Of a DNA stretch of 64,000 nucleotides, positions 40,201 to 50,142 are shown piece by piece. A model generated the notes under the pieces. That model worked only from the letters and a program-made list of their open reading frames with translations. It did no database searches and was not told where the DNA came from. The stretch spans positions 28,259,069 to 28,323,068 of the forward strand of contig OZ038463.1 of NCBI GenBank assembly GCA_964036295.1, given 5' to 3'. The number at the start of each line of letters is the position of its first letter. Positions within the stretch are counted from its first letter, which is position 1. Source of the DNA: Plumapathes pennacea (Eukaryota > Cnidaria > Anthozoa > Antipatharia > Myriopathidae). A program made the position numbers and the translations under genes.

Positions 40201-43200
40201 AGTAACGACTTAGGAAAGTAGCTTGAATTTAAAACACAATGAAAAGTAAGTTCATTAGATCATTATACGACGTTTAATCACTAAGGATAATCCAAACTTG
40301 TCTTTAAACAAAACTATCATAAAATAAAATGGAAAACCAGCTCTAAAGAAAACTAGATTGACTGCGTCGGCGCGGAGAAGTACGTATAACTTGGATCGAC
40401 TAAGGGTTGATGTGTGAAAGCTGGACGCCGTGAAACAATTTGAAGATGACGTTTCGAGCGCTAGCCCTTCGTCTGAGCAAATCAAGTCAAGAAGTAGACC
40501 TGTTTTCTCCCCACCCCCCAAAAGTAACCATGAGAAAGGCTGGTAAATGCTAGGGTCGTTACTTTTGAAACTTTACGGTGTACAAATTTTCTCTTCATAA
40601 TGTTGACATCGTAAGAGAGACTCGCAATATGAGAGTAACCATGGTTACGTGATCTTTTTCTTTTTCAGGTGTATCACCTTGCAGGAGTTCGTTTGCGAGA
40701 CCTCTGTTTCAAGCTTGAAATCAATGATGACCTCAGGGGAAAGTAAGTATTTGAGTGGCAAACTTGCATGATAGCACATCAACACATGGTGCAGGTTAAT
40801 TTCCCAGTGCCACAATAAAAGAAGATTGTTTGATTTCCGGCTGTATGATTTTTACCTGAGCAGAATTCCACAGTCAGGTTTCATTTGTATAGTACATGTA
40901 CCATGAGGCTCTATTGAGCAGTCCTTTGTGCACCAAAACCCTTGATCCATTTTCAGGGCATCAGAATTGCAATAAGAAGATTTACTTTTATGTGGCCTAA
41001 AAGACTTTCTGTTGTGCTATGGATTTCATTAAGATTTTTTTTGTGGTGGGATTGGTTGATAGGGCCCCTTTAACTTGATTTTTGTGCACGAAGTATAAAT
41101 GCCTGTCTCTTGGTTCTCCTGCATGTGTTTCTTGTCTACAGTCGTGGTGTACATAGCATCCCTAAATGTTTTAAATTGGTTTTTGCTTTTGTGTATATGT
41201 TTGTTTGTGTTTTTACAGAGTTTGGACGTGCTTTGAGCACTCGATTATGCATCTCCCAGAGTTGATGAAGGACCGTCACCTGGATCAGTTGCTTATGTGT
41301 GCAATCTACGTAATGGGAAAGGTAAGTTGACCACACTACCAGGCTAACTGTCACCTTCAGAGCTTGTTATGAGAAGTGTGGTCACGTGAGACTATTGAGC
41401 CCTTATTTAATTAAAACTTCTTGAAAATTCTTAATTTGTCCGTTCCACAGGTTACAAATGCAGACCTGTCGTTCCAAAACATCATGAAGTGCTACAGGAC
41501 ACAACCGCAAGCTGCCAGTCATGTGAGTATCCGTTTACAATAAGATATTCTGGAAGATTTCAACTCCGACTGAATTCACAAGAACTTTTTTTTAATCTTA
41601 ATTCCTTGTGGACAAGCCAAAGTTTTGATAAATGTTTTCAGAAGGACAGTTGTGCGATATTTTGGGCAAACTTTGTAAGGGTGGGAAATTTGCTGTGCGT
41701 ATATGCATACCCAAAGGACAGGCTAATAAAACTCCACCAGTTGCTTATACACTAGAACCAGTGTTGTATCCAGGATTTCAAACTGGGGGTCCTTCGGACC
41801 CCCTCTTCCAAAATTTAGGGGTCCAAGTAGGATTTTGTTGGGTCCAACTAATTAATATTCATTTTTATTTTATTAATATTCGTGGCGCGTCATTATTCAC
41901 ATTGCTTATTTTTGTACCAAACAAATAACAAGCCGATAGGACATTTTTTTATGTTCCTGGCACATTTTGTTCTCTTTCGAGGAGGTTTTCGGCTAAAAGT
42001 ATTTTATTGACGTCCGCCATACGAACAAAACATATTTATGCAAATCTGAACTCAATTCTTTGGGTTATCAAGTTTCACCACGCTACGCGAAAAATTGACA
42101 GCTTGATTTTCAGTCGATGTGCAAGACTACAGGTCAATGTTTTAAGATTTGTATGCGGACAGATTTCGACCATTTGACATATTAAAAGCGGTGTCGTCGT
42201 GATCGATAAAAGGTGTGCACGTCGCGATAAACTGAGCCGCTCGAACAGCCAGTGGTTTACAGTAACATTTGATCGAATATTTGTTCAGTCACACTCGCAT
42301 TCCAGGATTTAACCCTTACGAAATTGTACTACTTTTTTCGTGTCGTATGCGACAGAAAACCAAATCACGGAGTGATTTTTTATTCGTGTCGTAAGCGAAA
42401 GTTGCAACGCGTAAATCGGGCTTTACGGACGCGCTATCAGTGGTGAAGGATCAGCGTCGGGTTTCCGCTTAGCGGGTCGCGTTCCGAAAAGAGTCGCTTG
42501 TCAATTAATTTTTCAAGTGCGTCCAAGCGGACGCACTTGCTGGAATTTTTTGCGTTCAAATTGAGATTTGTGCGTCCCAGGACGCAATGACGCGCTCTGG
42601 ATACAACACTGTAGAACCCCGCTATGTCAAACACTCAAGGGAACTCAGCGAGAAATAGTTCGAGATAGCGGGGTTCTACAAGCAAATTTTCTATTCAGTT
42701 CATTTCCAAGGGTAATCGAATTCTGTTCCAGATAACGGTGAGCTCGGGATAACTGAGTTCGAGATAGCGGGGTTCTAATCTTCATGTATCCAAATCACTG
42801 TATAGTCGTTATAGTTTGAGACCCAGCTACGTGCAGGTGCCATATTAATAATGCTTGCTCTCATTTCAAGGTTTACCGCAGTGTTCAGCTCCGAGGTAGA
42901 AGACGAGGCCCCCTAGGGAGTGATGGCAGTTGTAAAGGTTAGATATGGTTTAACTTCATCGCCTAGAATATATAAACTTTTCACTCATCTGTGGTAGATT
43001 TGAAAGTTTGCTTTATGTTACAAGCAGCCCATAAATTTGCAGCTTTGATTATTTGGTATAATGTCCATGAGCACAGAGTAAGATACTTGGTTGTGCTAAA
43101 ATGCCAGCGAACATGCCAGAGTTGATCAGCGGTTTCCGCTCGACAGGAGGGGAATTGGTACGGGTGTTTGAGTGACGTGACTGGCGAAGAAATATTGTTT

Positions 43201-43749
43201 ACCAGGGGTTCTATAATCATGAAAAGTCCTTGAATTTGACTGCTGGTATTGAAGAGTCCTTGAATCGACAACAGTCCTTCAAAAGTTTATGAATTCCTCA
43301 AGAATAAACACCTTATAAAGAACAGCGTAGGAAAAAACTGTTCAGATGCAGTCAGAAGTTGAAAGAAACACCAAAAATCGTCAAAGAATGCTAAACATTT
43401 TACTCGTTTTAAGCCTTGAAAAATTGAAGTGTCCTTGAAAAGTCCTTGAAGTTTGATTTGACAAGGCCGTGACAAGAAGTGCTACACTTGTTTGGTAAAT
43501 ATGAACATGTGACTGTTCTTCAGGTGTCAAAGCTGAAGCGGGCAGCTGTCCGCCAAGCCCAGTGCAGGGTTCGTCCAGCGGGAACACGAGCGCTCGTGCC
43601 AGTCCCATCAGGAGCGCCAGTGTAGTGCCTTCTACTCCGCCACCGACCAGCACGGGATCCAGCAGCACCGAAAACAGCCCTAACATCGACTCCGAAAGAG
43701 GCGACTTGATTGAGTTCTACAACAAGGTCTGTTTATCTTGTTGCTGTTT

Positions 43750-43782
<33 letters not shown>

Positions 43783-43808
43783 CATTTTTCCCCCTGTTCT
43801 GGTTTCCT

Positions 43809-43840
<32 letters not shown>

Positions 43841-46294
43841 CTTTTTTCTTTTCGGTCAAAGGTCGTGTACGCGAGTCAATAGTAAACGCTTTGGAAAATC
43901 TGGGGTCTGGATCGACTCGTCTCTAGACCTCACTCCACCGCCGCTCGGATCCAGACCTCGGGATTTCAAGCGCGTTCACTTTTCACTCCATGCGATCTTT
44001 GGCCAGAAAAGGGACTGGCACGGTCTGAATTTGTGTCAGGCTTATGCTCAGCTTTACTAGTCAAGGAAGCAAAAGGAAACAGCTAATACTATGAAATAAG
44101 GTCTAAGACTGTGTCAACGAAAAGTTAATAGAGATGTGTTCAATGCCGTCATGATAAAGAGGCGATCTGATGTGTATTCCGAAACGTTTTCCTATATTTT
44201 GAACAGGTGTACATCAAGAAGATAAAGAATTTTGCGCTGAAGTTCTCCAGTAATGACAAGACGGTATGTATTCATCAGAAAGTCTTTAAAGTTGTCCTGT
44301 GAAAAGCTTAATGTATTTATCATTGTGAAGGCCTGTCCAAACGAATGCAGCATCAAAATTCAGCATCTCCATCATTAAAGGATGAACATGCTGGGTTCGT
44401 TTGGCCACTATGTTTTACGATGTTGGACAAAGTTTCATTTCCGTCAAACATTTTGTGCAACATCGTCCAATATTTATTTTGTTTTCCGGTGCTATAAACA
44501 ATGTTTGGATTTGTTGGAACAACCTGACAAAATTGGCAGATTCGCGCAGGCACACCAGAGCCACATGCACCGTGAGCTCACTTTCTATCCCAGAATCCTT
44601 AACGCCTACAATGATTTATAAAACCTGTTGGACTTGTTTGATCAGGTTTTAACGTTCGAACAGTAACATCGACGCGAAAGACTTACAGTTGGATGTGCGA
44701 GTCAAGTAGCCGGTGCCGATAATTTATCACGATTTTGACTTACTGGTGTCTTCCTTCGACAGCTGGAATCACCGCCGCTCTCCCCACTCCCTGTGGTCAA
44801 GAACCAGGCACACTCGCCCAGGAGACTTGTGTCCAGCGGACACTCGGTGTACATATCGCCTCACAAGAATGGTCAGTAGCAACTACTTGATTGGTTAACT
44901 GTGACGATTACTATGACGTAATTTAATTGTTACGTGCCGTATATTTGTACGATCGAAAGATATAATGGCCACTCTATGGGTTTTATAAACTTAGGGGCCG
45001 TTTACATGGAAAGATGGTGACCTCCCTAGAAGGGTCACCCAAAAGATAGTCCTCCTTCACATGCAAAGTTCTATCTCTCCAAGGGCAACGCCATTAAAAA
45101 GAACTTGGCGGGAGTTTGACAGTAACCTGATCCCGCTAAAAAATCCCTGTGCGGAAGTTTAAACCTCGTCCTAGGGTGACTCTACCTATCATGTAAAGTG
45201 AGCACCAACTCCACTCCATTTTGCACTTAACGCTTGGAGCTCAGTCAACTTTCATCCGTTCTAAAACGTACACATCTACCAAGCTCTTAAGCTTGAAATG
45301 CAAAATGGCGGATATTGTAAGTTTGGTGCTCACTTTTTTTGAGTCAAACCTACCCAGAATACAGTGAGATCCAACCAAAAGTCGGACTCTTGATGCGTGT
45401 ATACAAACAGCACTTTGTTAGTATGTGTGTAGTGTGTGTGAGTTACAACATACTAATTTACTCTGTGATCTGACTCTGTTCATGATCAGGTGTTCCCATG
45501 ACTCCCACCACTCGGTTGTTGTACTGTTTTCAAGAGAGCCCAGCAAAGGTAAGAAACTGCAGTGCAACCATGTCTTCATGTTCAGTAACAACTGACGTGA
45601 ATTTATGGGCACTATATTGATCGGGGGAGGGGGTACTCCCATATATAAGCCATATAGGTATGTGCCGCCCCAAAGAGGGCATCTTTTTCAAGCATTTTAG
45701 TTTGGAATAAGGTATCGATGTTGTCTCTTTGGTCTGGGGGGGGGGGGCGACACACTCCCACCTAAAATTATGAGGACTACCAACTTACGGTAGCCAACTG
45801 GAAACTTTTCATTTTGTAACATGAAACTGAATTTCTACTACAAAACTACATCGAAAATAGTAGAATAGGTATGGCCCCTAAAACACAAGGATTACCAACA
45901 CAGATTCTCGCAGCTTTCGTTGCCGTCCCCGAACGCAACGCAAATTTGATAGAAACCCCTCAGCCGTTACAGAGACCCAGGAGCAGATTGTGGGGCACCG
46001 GGCAAAAATCCGAGGATGACGTTCAAAAGAAAAACTGATGAGTTTTGCAAAGTTGACTTTATACAACTTTAATACACGTAACTAAACGAAGAGTAATACG
46101 GACTTTTCTTTTTTTATCAGAAACTGCAAGACATCAACCAGATGCTCAAAAAAGGCTCGGAAACAACGCGCAAGCGAGCCTTGTTACAAGATGACCACGG
46201 GGGGACCCCAGAGAAGCGTCCGGCGGGTGAACAGCTACTCCAACGAAAACTGACAAGTATGATGGAAGAACGCCAGGCTAACGCCTCTAGATAG
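28253..46294 (+). CDS. RBL1: Retinoblastoma-like pocket protein (p107/p130 type)
   Basis: This nuclear corepressor binds E2F/DP factors and restrains cell-cycle genes. Thirty exons, in phase throughout, encode 1095 aa (human p107 1068, p130 1139). Starts and ends: 28253-28393, 28504-28640, 28744-28944, 29180-29244, 30911-31039, 31926-32018, 32355-32428, 32604-32668, 33073-33219, 33481-33520, 33837-33901, 34536-34637, 35165-35246, 35556-35642, 35973-36032, 36622-36704, 37040-37094, 37526-37591, 38168-38381, 38973-39191, 39701-39945, 40669-40742, 41219-41321, 41451-41522, 42871-42937, 43524-43726, 44207-44263, 44763-44871, 45490-45548, 46121-46294. The N-terminal RB domain (DUF3452) includes [18 protein letters not shown]. 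Pocket A spans about 386-575 ([11 protein letters not shown] to [10 protein letters not shown]) and pocket B about 780-1020 ([46 protein letters not shown]). The spacer holds SPxxER-type proline sites and an RRNL stretch fitting the cyclin-binding RxL pattern. Conserved p107/p130 features favour this class over RB1. The introns carry many transposon remnants. Confidence 0.96.
31361..31684. repeat. About 320-bp inverted-repeat element in an RBL intron
   Basis: Left end AGCCTGCGAAAACAGACAAA, continuing to TTGCTTTGCAAGG. Right end CCTTGCAAAGCAATAGCAGA, continuing to CTGTCTGTTGTCAAGGCT. The arms are about 40 bp and imperfect. The long minus-strand frames over it have no family likeness. Confidence 0.65.
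34150..34330. repeat. Pogo/Tigger-type short element with CAGTGGAACCCTG end
   Basis: ACAGTGGAACCCTGCCTTAT at 34158 faces AATAGGGTTCCACAGTGTA at about 34317. This is the typical end pair of short pogo-like nonautonomous elements. It sits in an RBL intron inside GGGTATC/ACCCTGTT-type repeat sequence. There is no open frame. Confidence 0.55.
36121..36281. repeat. 160-bp inverted-repeat element with GGGTAGGTTTGGCTCA ends
   Basis: TTCTGGGTAGGTTTGGCTCA on the left and TTGAGCCAAACCTACCCAGA on the right are essentially perfect complements. The interior (GCACCAACTCCA, CCATTTTGCACTT) and the right flank (GCGATCCAACCAAAAGT) recur at about 45198-45395. Confidence 0.75.
39385..39625. repeat. ACTTGCG-rich dispersed repeat, uninterrupted copy
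   Basis: Repeated words ATCGACGCAAG, AAACTTGCGCAGACTT and TCATTTGGCCACCC, then GCTTGCATCGACTCTCATCT, match the two halves of the 9960-10400 block. It lies between RBL exons 20 and 21 and has no coding potential. Confidence 0.55.
40097..40583. repeat. About 490-bp terminal-inverted-repeat element in an RBL intron
   Basis: Left TTACCGTAAAGTTACGAAAG and right TTTTGAAACTTTACGGTGTA form imperfect inverted ends. Words such as GAAAGTAACGAC and GTCGTTACTTT repeat inside. An 88-codon minus frame within it (40255-40521) has no recognisable domain. Confidence 0.6.
41760..42610. repeat. 851-bp terminal-inverted-repeat element in an RBL intron
   Basis: AGTGTTGTATCCAG at 41760 is answered by CTGGATACAACACT ending at 42610. 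The interior holds direct repeats around CGTGTCGTATGCG/CGTGTCGTAAGCG and GTGCGTCC words. It carries no transposase frame, so it is a nonautonomous DNA element. TAGAACC abuts both ends, but on the right this word also belongs to the next repeat. Confidence 0.65.
42611..42780. repeat. TAGAACCCCGCTAT-type short element(s)
   Basis: TAGAACCCCGCTAT at about 42612 faces ATAGCGGGGTTCTA at about 42665, and again at about 42765. A single end (GTAGAACCCCGCTATCTCGA) recurs at about 62347. The pattern is that of pogo/Tigger-type MITE ends, apparently two copies back to back. Confidence 0.6.
43736..43855. repeat. Microsatellite: TTG-repeat and poly-T
   Basis: A (TTG)n run at about 43745-43780 and a long T tract at about 43818-43840 directly follow RBL exon 26. 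The Leu/Val-rich and Phe-rich open frames read through it are simple-sequence artefacts. Confidence 0.85.
45000..45395. repeat. Two adjacent dispersed repeats in an RBL intron
   Basis: At 45000-45200, GTTTACATGGAAAGATGGTGAC and ATCATGTAAA mark a short element with TTTACATG ends and GGGTCACCC words, the same style as the ends at 58582 and 60282. At 45198-45395 the GCACCAACTCCACT, AAACCTACCCAGAATACAGT and GATCCAACCAAAAGTC words match 36121-36300. Confidence 0.55.
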
Positions 46295-47935
46295 TAATAC
46301 TCCCTTCTATGGAACAGACCCGTCAGTTTTAACGGTTAACAGGCCATGATGTCCGAGATGTCTTTCTGTTTCAAATTGAGATCTGGTGCAAAACCTTACC
46401 TATGAGAATAAGTTTGATTTGAAAGCGTTGTGAAGTTTTTCGTGATAGGTTTTGCACCGAAGCTTACTTTGGAACGGGTGAAAACGGGCCCATTGTCCTT
46501 GTTGGGTGTTGGTACTGTGTGGGTGCACTACATTTTACTCGGTTCTGTTGGGTCTATCCCGCTCCCCTGCCCAGGAATATTGATCGCTTTTTCTTGCATT
46601 CAGAGCCGCGCGCTCACTGGGTGCAGCCAAGGCGCAGCAAGTGTCTCCTAACATTTTCTTCTGTGCTGTCTGAAACGCAGTTGTTATGGGTGACGATCGT
46701 TTACAATTTAGAGTAGAACTGTCGGGCATAATGAACGATAACAGCAAAAGTACGGTTGTTGTACTTATGAATGACCAGTATTGCGGTGTTGCAAAATTTA
46801 GATTTTATTTCGTCACCCTTCAGTGCTTGATCAGATCATACAGGGGCAATGTCACTGCACATGTGCAAAATAATTTGTTTTTTCGATTAGGTCAGGTTCT
46901 TGTGATTGAAGTCATACAAAACTTTATATCCGACCACTGAATGAGATTCGTTTCCCGAGGCTTGACATTGCCCCTCAAGTAAGTGATGTAGAATTACCGT
47001 CCTGAATCCAAAATGAAGTGTTGCACATTCCATGGTTCAGATATTCTGAGCCATGTTAACGTTTGTGTGGTAATTTATGATCGTAGTTTTACTCCGTAGA
47101 CCCCTAGTGTTGGTAGTTTTATCTGTGAATAGCTCTTAATGTTAATTTTATCCGCCGCCATCGAAATTCAGTAGCACACTGTAAATTAAATGAAGTCAAA
47201 ATAGATCATCGAAACACGAAGCAGACCTTAAATCAGCATTGGTGTTTCCGTTGTAGGGAACTTATTTTATGTCGTTGCAGCCTTGTAACTGGTTTTCCTG
47301 TATCTTCCCGTCTGGTTCTAGAGGGAACTGGATGTATGGTTCCCAATTTTATTCTTTTGAAAGAAAATGTTTTGAGCTATGGTGTCGTGATTGAAGACAG
47401 CACACGTTCTATAGCCCTCCGTTGTACACGTTTCTCCGTACAAACGTTGCTTTCGATATCTTTAGTTATTAGAAGGTGCACTGAAATGAGTCGCTCAGAT
47501 CAACCTCGTTTCCAAGGGCTTTTCTTTTATCAAAAAGAAAAGACCCTGGGAACAAGGTTGCGCTCAGATGAGCGAAATTCCGCTGTCCTTAGCGCACTGA
47601 TCGCAGCTTCAGCTCTTTAGGCTGATCCTCATGCTGAACAATGAAAAAGTAAAATTATCGGTTGTGAGTGAAAACCGAACAATTTTCTTTTGATCAAGAT
47701 AGTCTCAGTAAGATGTAATACAAGCTGCTTACAAGAATGCCCTGAAACCCAGGGAAGTTGTCGGCGATGTTGTATTACTGGGTAGTGACTATCGACAAGA
47801 AAAGCTTTACGATGTAAAAAGGAAGCGTTTAGCTGCCTGGAAGCCTCTACCTTGTAGTTCCCAGATTTGGGGGAAACTCTTGGAGAGAAAAAAAAAGTGT
47901 AGTAGGATGAAGCTCAAAATGTAAATTTTAATAAA
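46295..47935. other. RBL 3' flank, probable 3' UTR
   Basis: No gene-like frame follows the RBL stop. The first good AATAAA is at 47930-47935, giving a possible 3' UTR of about 1.6 kb. At 47507-47560 a short inverted pair (CCTCGTTTCCAAGGGC/CTGGGAACAAGG) marks another small repeat, so the end of the transcript is uncertain. Confidence 0.4.
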
Positions 47936-48399
47936 GCCATCAAATTTACAAGTGGTTATTTTCTTATTTTCGCTAACAGCCTCTGCGCTGGCGCGGTTTT
48001 AAAGCGTTTAGCGTGGATAATGTAAAGCGCGCGGAGGCCTGGGGGAAAGAAAATCAAGGGGGATTGTGGGAAGGGATAAAAAGAGTGAAAAAGAAAGAAA
48101 GAGGGCGCGTGCCCCATCCCTAGGGAGCCTCTGCGGAGAGAGTGCTGCTGCAAACACGTACTGGTTATATACTTCTATTTTCTCCTTGTCATGCTATTTG
48201 TTTCTTGTGTGTGCTCGCACTGCTGTGTTGTCAACAACTTGTTAAACGTGTGACTCGGAATACAAAAAACTGCAACGGTCTTCCACGGGCAGGCCAAGAG
48301 AGTTGATAGCTCTCCACTCAAGGATTTGGTTTTTCGCACTCTTGATATGCCATTTTTCGAGATGCCTGAGTGGACGCCCATATATAAAAGGACGGGGAT

Positions 48400-49300
48400 G
48401 CTCGTCGTACCGCTTAGGCCAGGGAGGTACTCCCATGTTTCCTATATAGGGACCGCGTTCCGACCGACAGGGTATCATTTTCAGGGTCCTCTGTCTTTAA
48501 CAGGGTATCAAATTTTACATTTTCGTGTCTTGAACAGGATTATTTTCCGAAGATATTCTCCTCCACCCCTCCCCCCCTCGACCACAATTTTTGCACTCGC
48601 CATTTTTTAGTGCGATTTCTTCGTATGCTTCAGTGGAAACGCGTGCAACGCACGCTAACTTATCTCTCTAACTGGGATATTAAAAACAGGGTATCAAATT
48701 AGAGCACTTTGTCTTAAACAGGGTAAAATTTACATTTTTGTATCTTGAATAGGGTCAGAGTTTTATAGAGTCAGCGGAACCCCCCTACCCAAATTCCTAT
48801 GGAGTACAGCCCCCGGGCGCTTAGGGGTCAAGATTACGGTTTTGGTACTGCTTAGGGTGCTCAACACCAAACTCTATGTGACGTGATACCGTTTAGGGAT
48901 CGGGTGTCAGTCGAATGAACTCTTTTTGTTTGAAAACAGCAAGGGATACAGTGCTTGATGATATCCTCTTTTAGCAATTAAAGGCATTGAAACTTTAAAT
49001 TCTTAGTATGCTTTAACTGGTACCTTTTAGGTCAAAGTAAGCTCGAGCCACGCCCGTTTTAGTACCTCTCCCCGCCATTTTTATGTGGGAATCCACCCCC
49101 CACCCCCGGGTACTCTTCATAGTTTTAGATGGCCGTGTGCCGCCTGGTTCTCAAGACCCTTACCCAACGTCAGACCAAAGTGATCAAATCGACCCTATTT
49201 CAGACCTGTCACTCAAAATGTTACTTTTCCAAAATTTGCACCTTTTTTCAGACCAACCAAATGGAAAAATCTACAGCCCACCTTTATCATTATGTAATGA
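48400..49300. repeat. GGGTATC-type dispersed repeats upstream of the BEL element
   Basis: GAGGTACTCCCATGTTTCCT followed by ACAGGGTATCATTTTCAGGG, AACAGGGTATCAAATT and TTGAATAGGGTCAGAGT runs to about 48840. It reads as the inverse of 16260-16580. A second copy at 49083-49290 (CCGGGTACTC, GACCCTATTTCAGACC) follows. No gene is present. Confidence 0.6.
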
Positions 49301-49336
49301 CAACTTATGTAAAGCTTAGCCGAAGACAAAACTACG

Positions 49337-49584
49337 ACACATCATTGGAAAGAGCATATAGCAAAATTATTTTATGCGCTAATTTTCAGTGTCATAAACC
49401 TCTATGTCGCGAAGCCCCGCCATTTTCAAAATTGTAATTTCAGTATGGCAGAACTGACTTGTCCGGCACCCTTGCTTTATCAAAATTACAGTTTGAAAAT
49501 AGCGGTGCTTCGCGACATTTTGGCCTACAAATCTGAAAATTCAGTTCATCAACTAAGTTTGCTATGCTCTTTCCAGTGATGGTC
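49337..49584. repeat. Foldback repeat, about 250 bp
   Basis: The left arm (ATCATTGGAAAGAGCATATA to TGTCGCGAAGCCCCGCCATT) is the imperfect complement of the right arm (AATAGCGGTGCTTCGCGACA to GCTATGCTCTTTCCAGTGAT). The arms are about 100 bp with a loop of about 50 bp. It ends some 65 bp before the BEL insertion. Confidence 0.65.
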
Positions 49585-49651
49585 TTAAATTCATCTTCGA
49601 TCCAGCATTTTATACCCCGACAAAGGTCTAACTCGGTTTTCCGCGACCGAG

Positions 49652-49940
49652 TGTGAAGAATCTTAAGCCGCAGTTTTTCGTGTTAATTTCGGTCGTTACA
49701 AAACAGTTGTTATTTGCGTGCACAGACCTTTCTAGAACTCTCCAGACTTTTGGTATTTCGTTTAAAATTAGTTAGCCAATCAGAAGGTAGTTTACACACG
49801 TGTTCGTGTCTGTTCAAGCGAGACGAGTCTGTTCAAGCGAGCGAGTTGTGAGAAAAATAAACTGTTGACATCGTGGTGAGTTCTTCAGTGTCACTGGGAA
49901 TTGTGAATCAGGGCCAACTACTTCTCAGAAATTCCCCACA
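49652..49940 (+). repeat. 5' LTR of the BEL/Pao element
   Basis: 289 bp, TGTGAAGAATC at the start and TTCCCCACA at the end. It is identical by eye to 55533-55821. AATAAA lies at about 49856-49861 (GAAAAATAAACTG), a likely poly(A) signal used in the 3' copy. Confidence 0.95.
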
Positions 49941-49941
49941 C

Positions 49942-49966
49942 TGGAAGGTGGCGACCCTGCCAGGAC
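49942..49966 (+). other. Probable primer binding site
   Basis: The sequence just inside the 5' LTR contains TGGCGACCCTGCCAGGAC from 49949, which starts with TGG as expected for pairing to a tRNA 3' CCA end. I could not identify the tRNA from memory. A start at 49942 (TGGAAGG) is the alternative. Confidence 0.5.
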
Positions 49967-50142
49967 TACTTTTGGAGCGATTACTTATACTTTCTTTCAC
50001 GGAGTAAAAGGTACGTGCAGCGAGTGGTGAATGTTTACTTGTGCGAATTCAAAGAACGGAAGCCTTGAAAAACATGGCTTATACGGAGGAGAAGTTCAAC
50101 AAACAAATTGCAATAGCGGATCTTAAACTTGAGGAAATATAG

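Noticed and set aside
43710-44060. Val/Leu/Phe-rich frames suggesting membrane proteins
   Set aside because: They are translations of TTG-repeat and poly-T simple sequence straddling the end of RBL exon 26.
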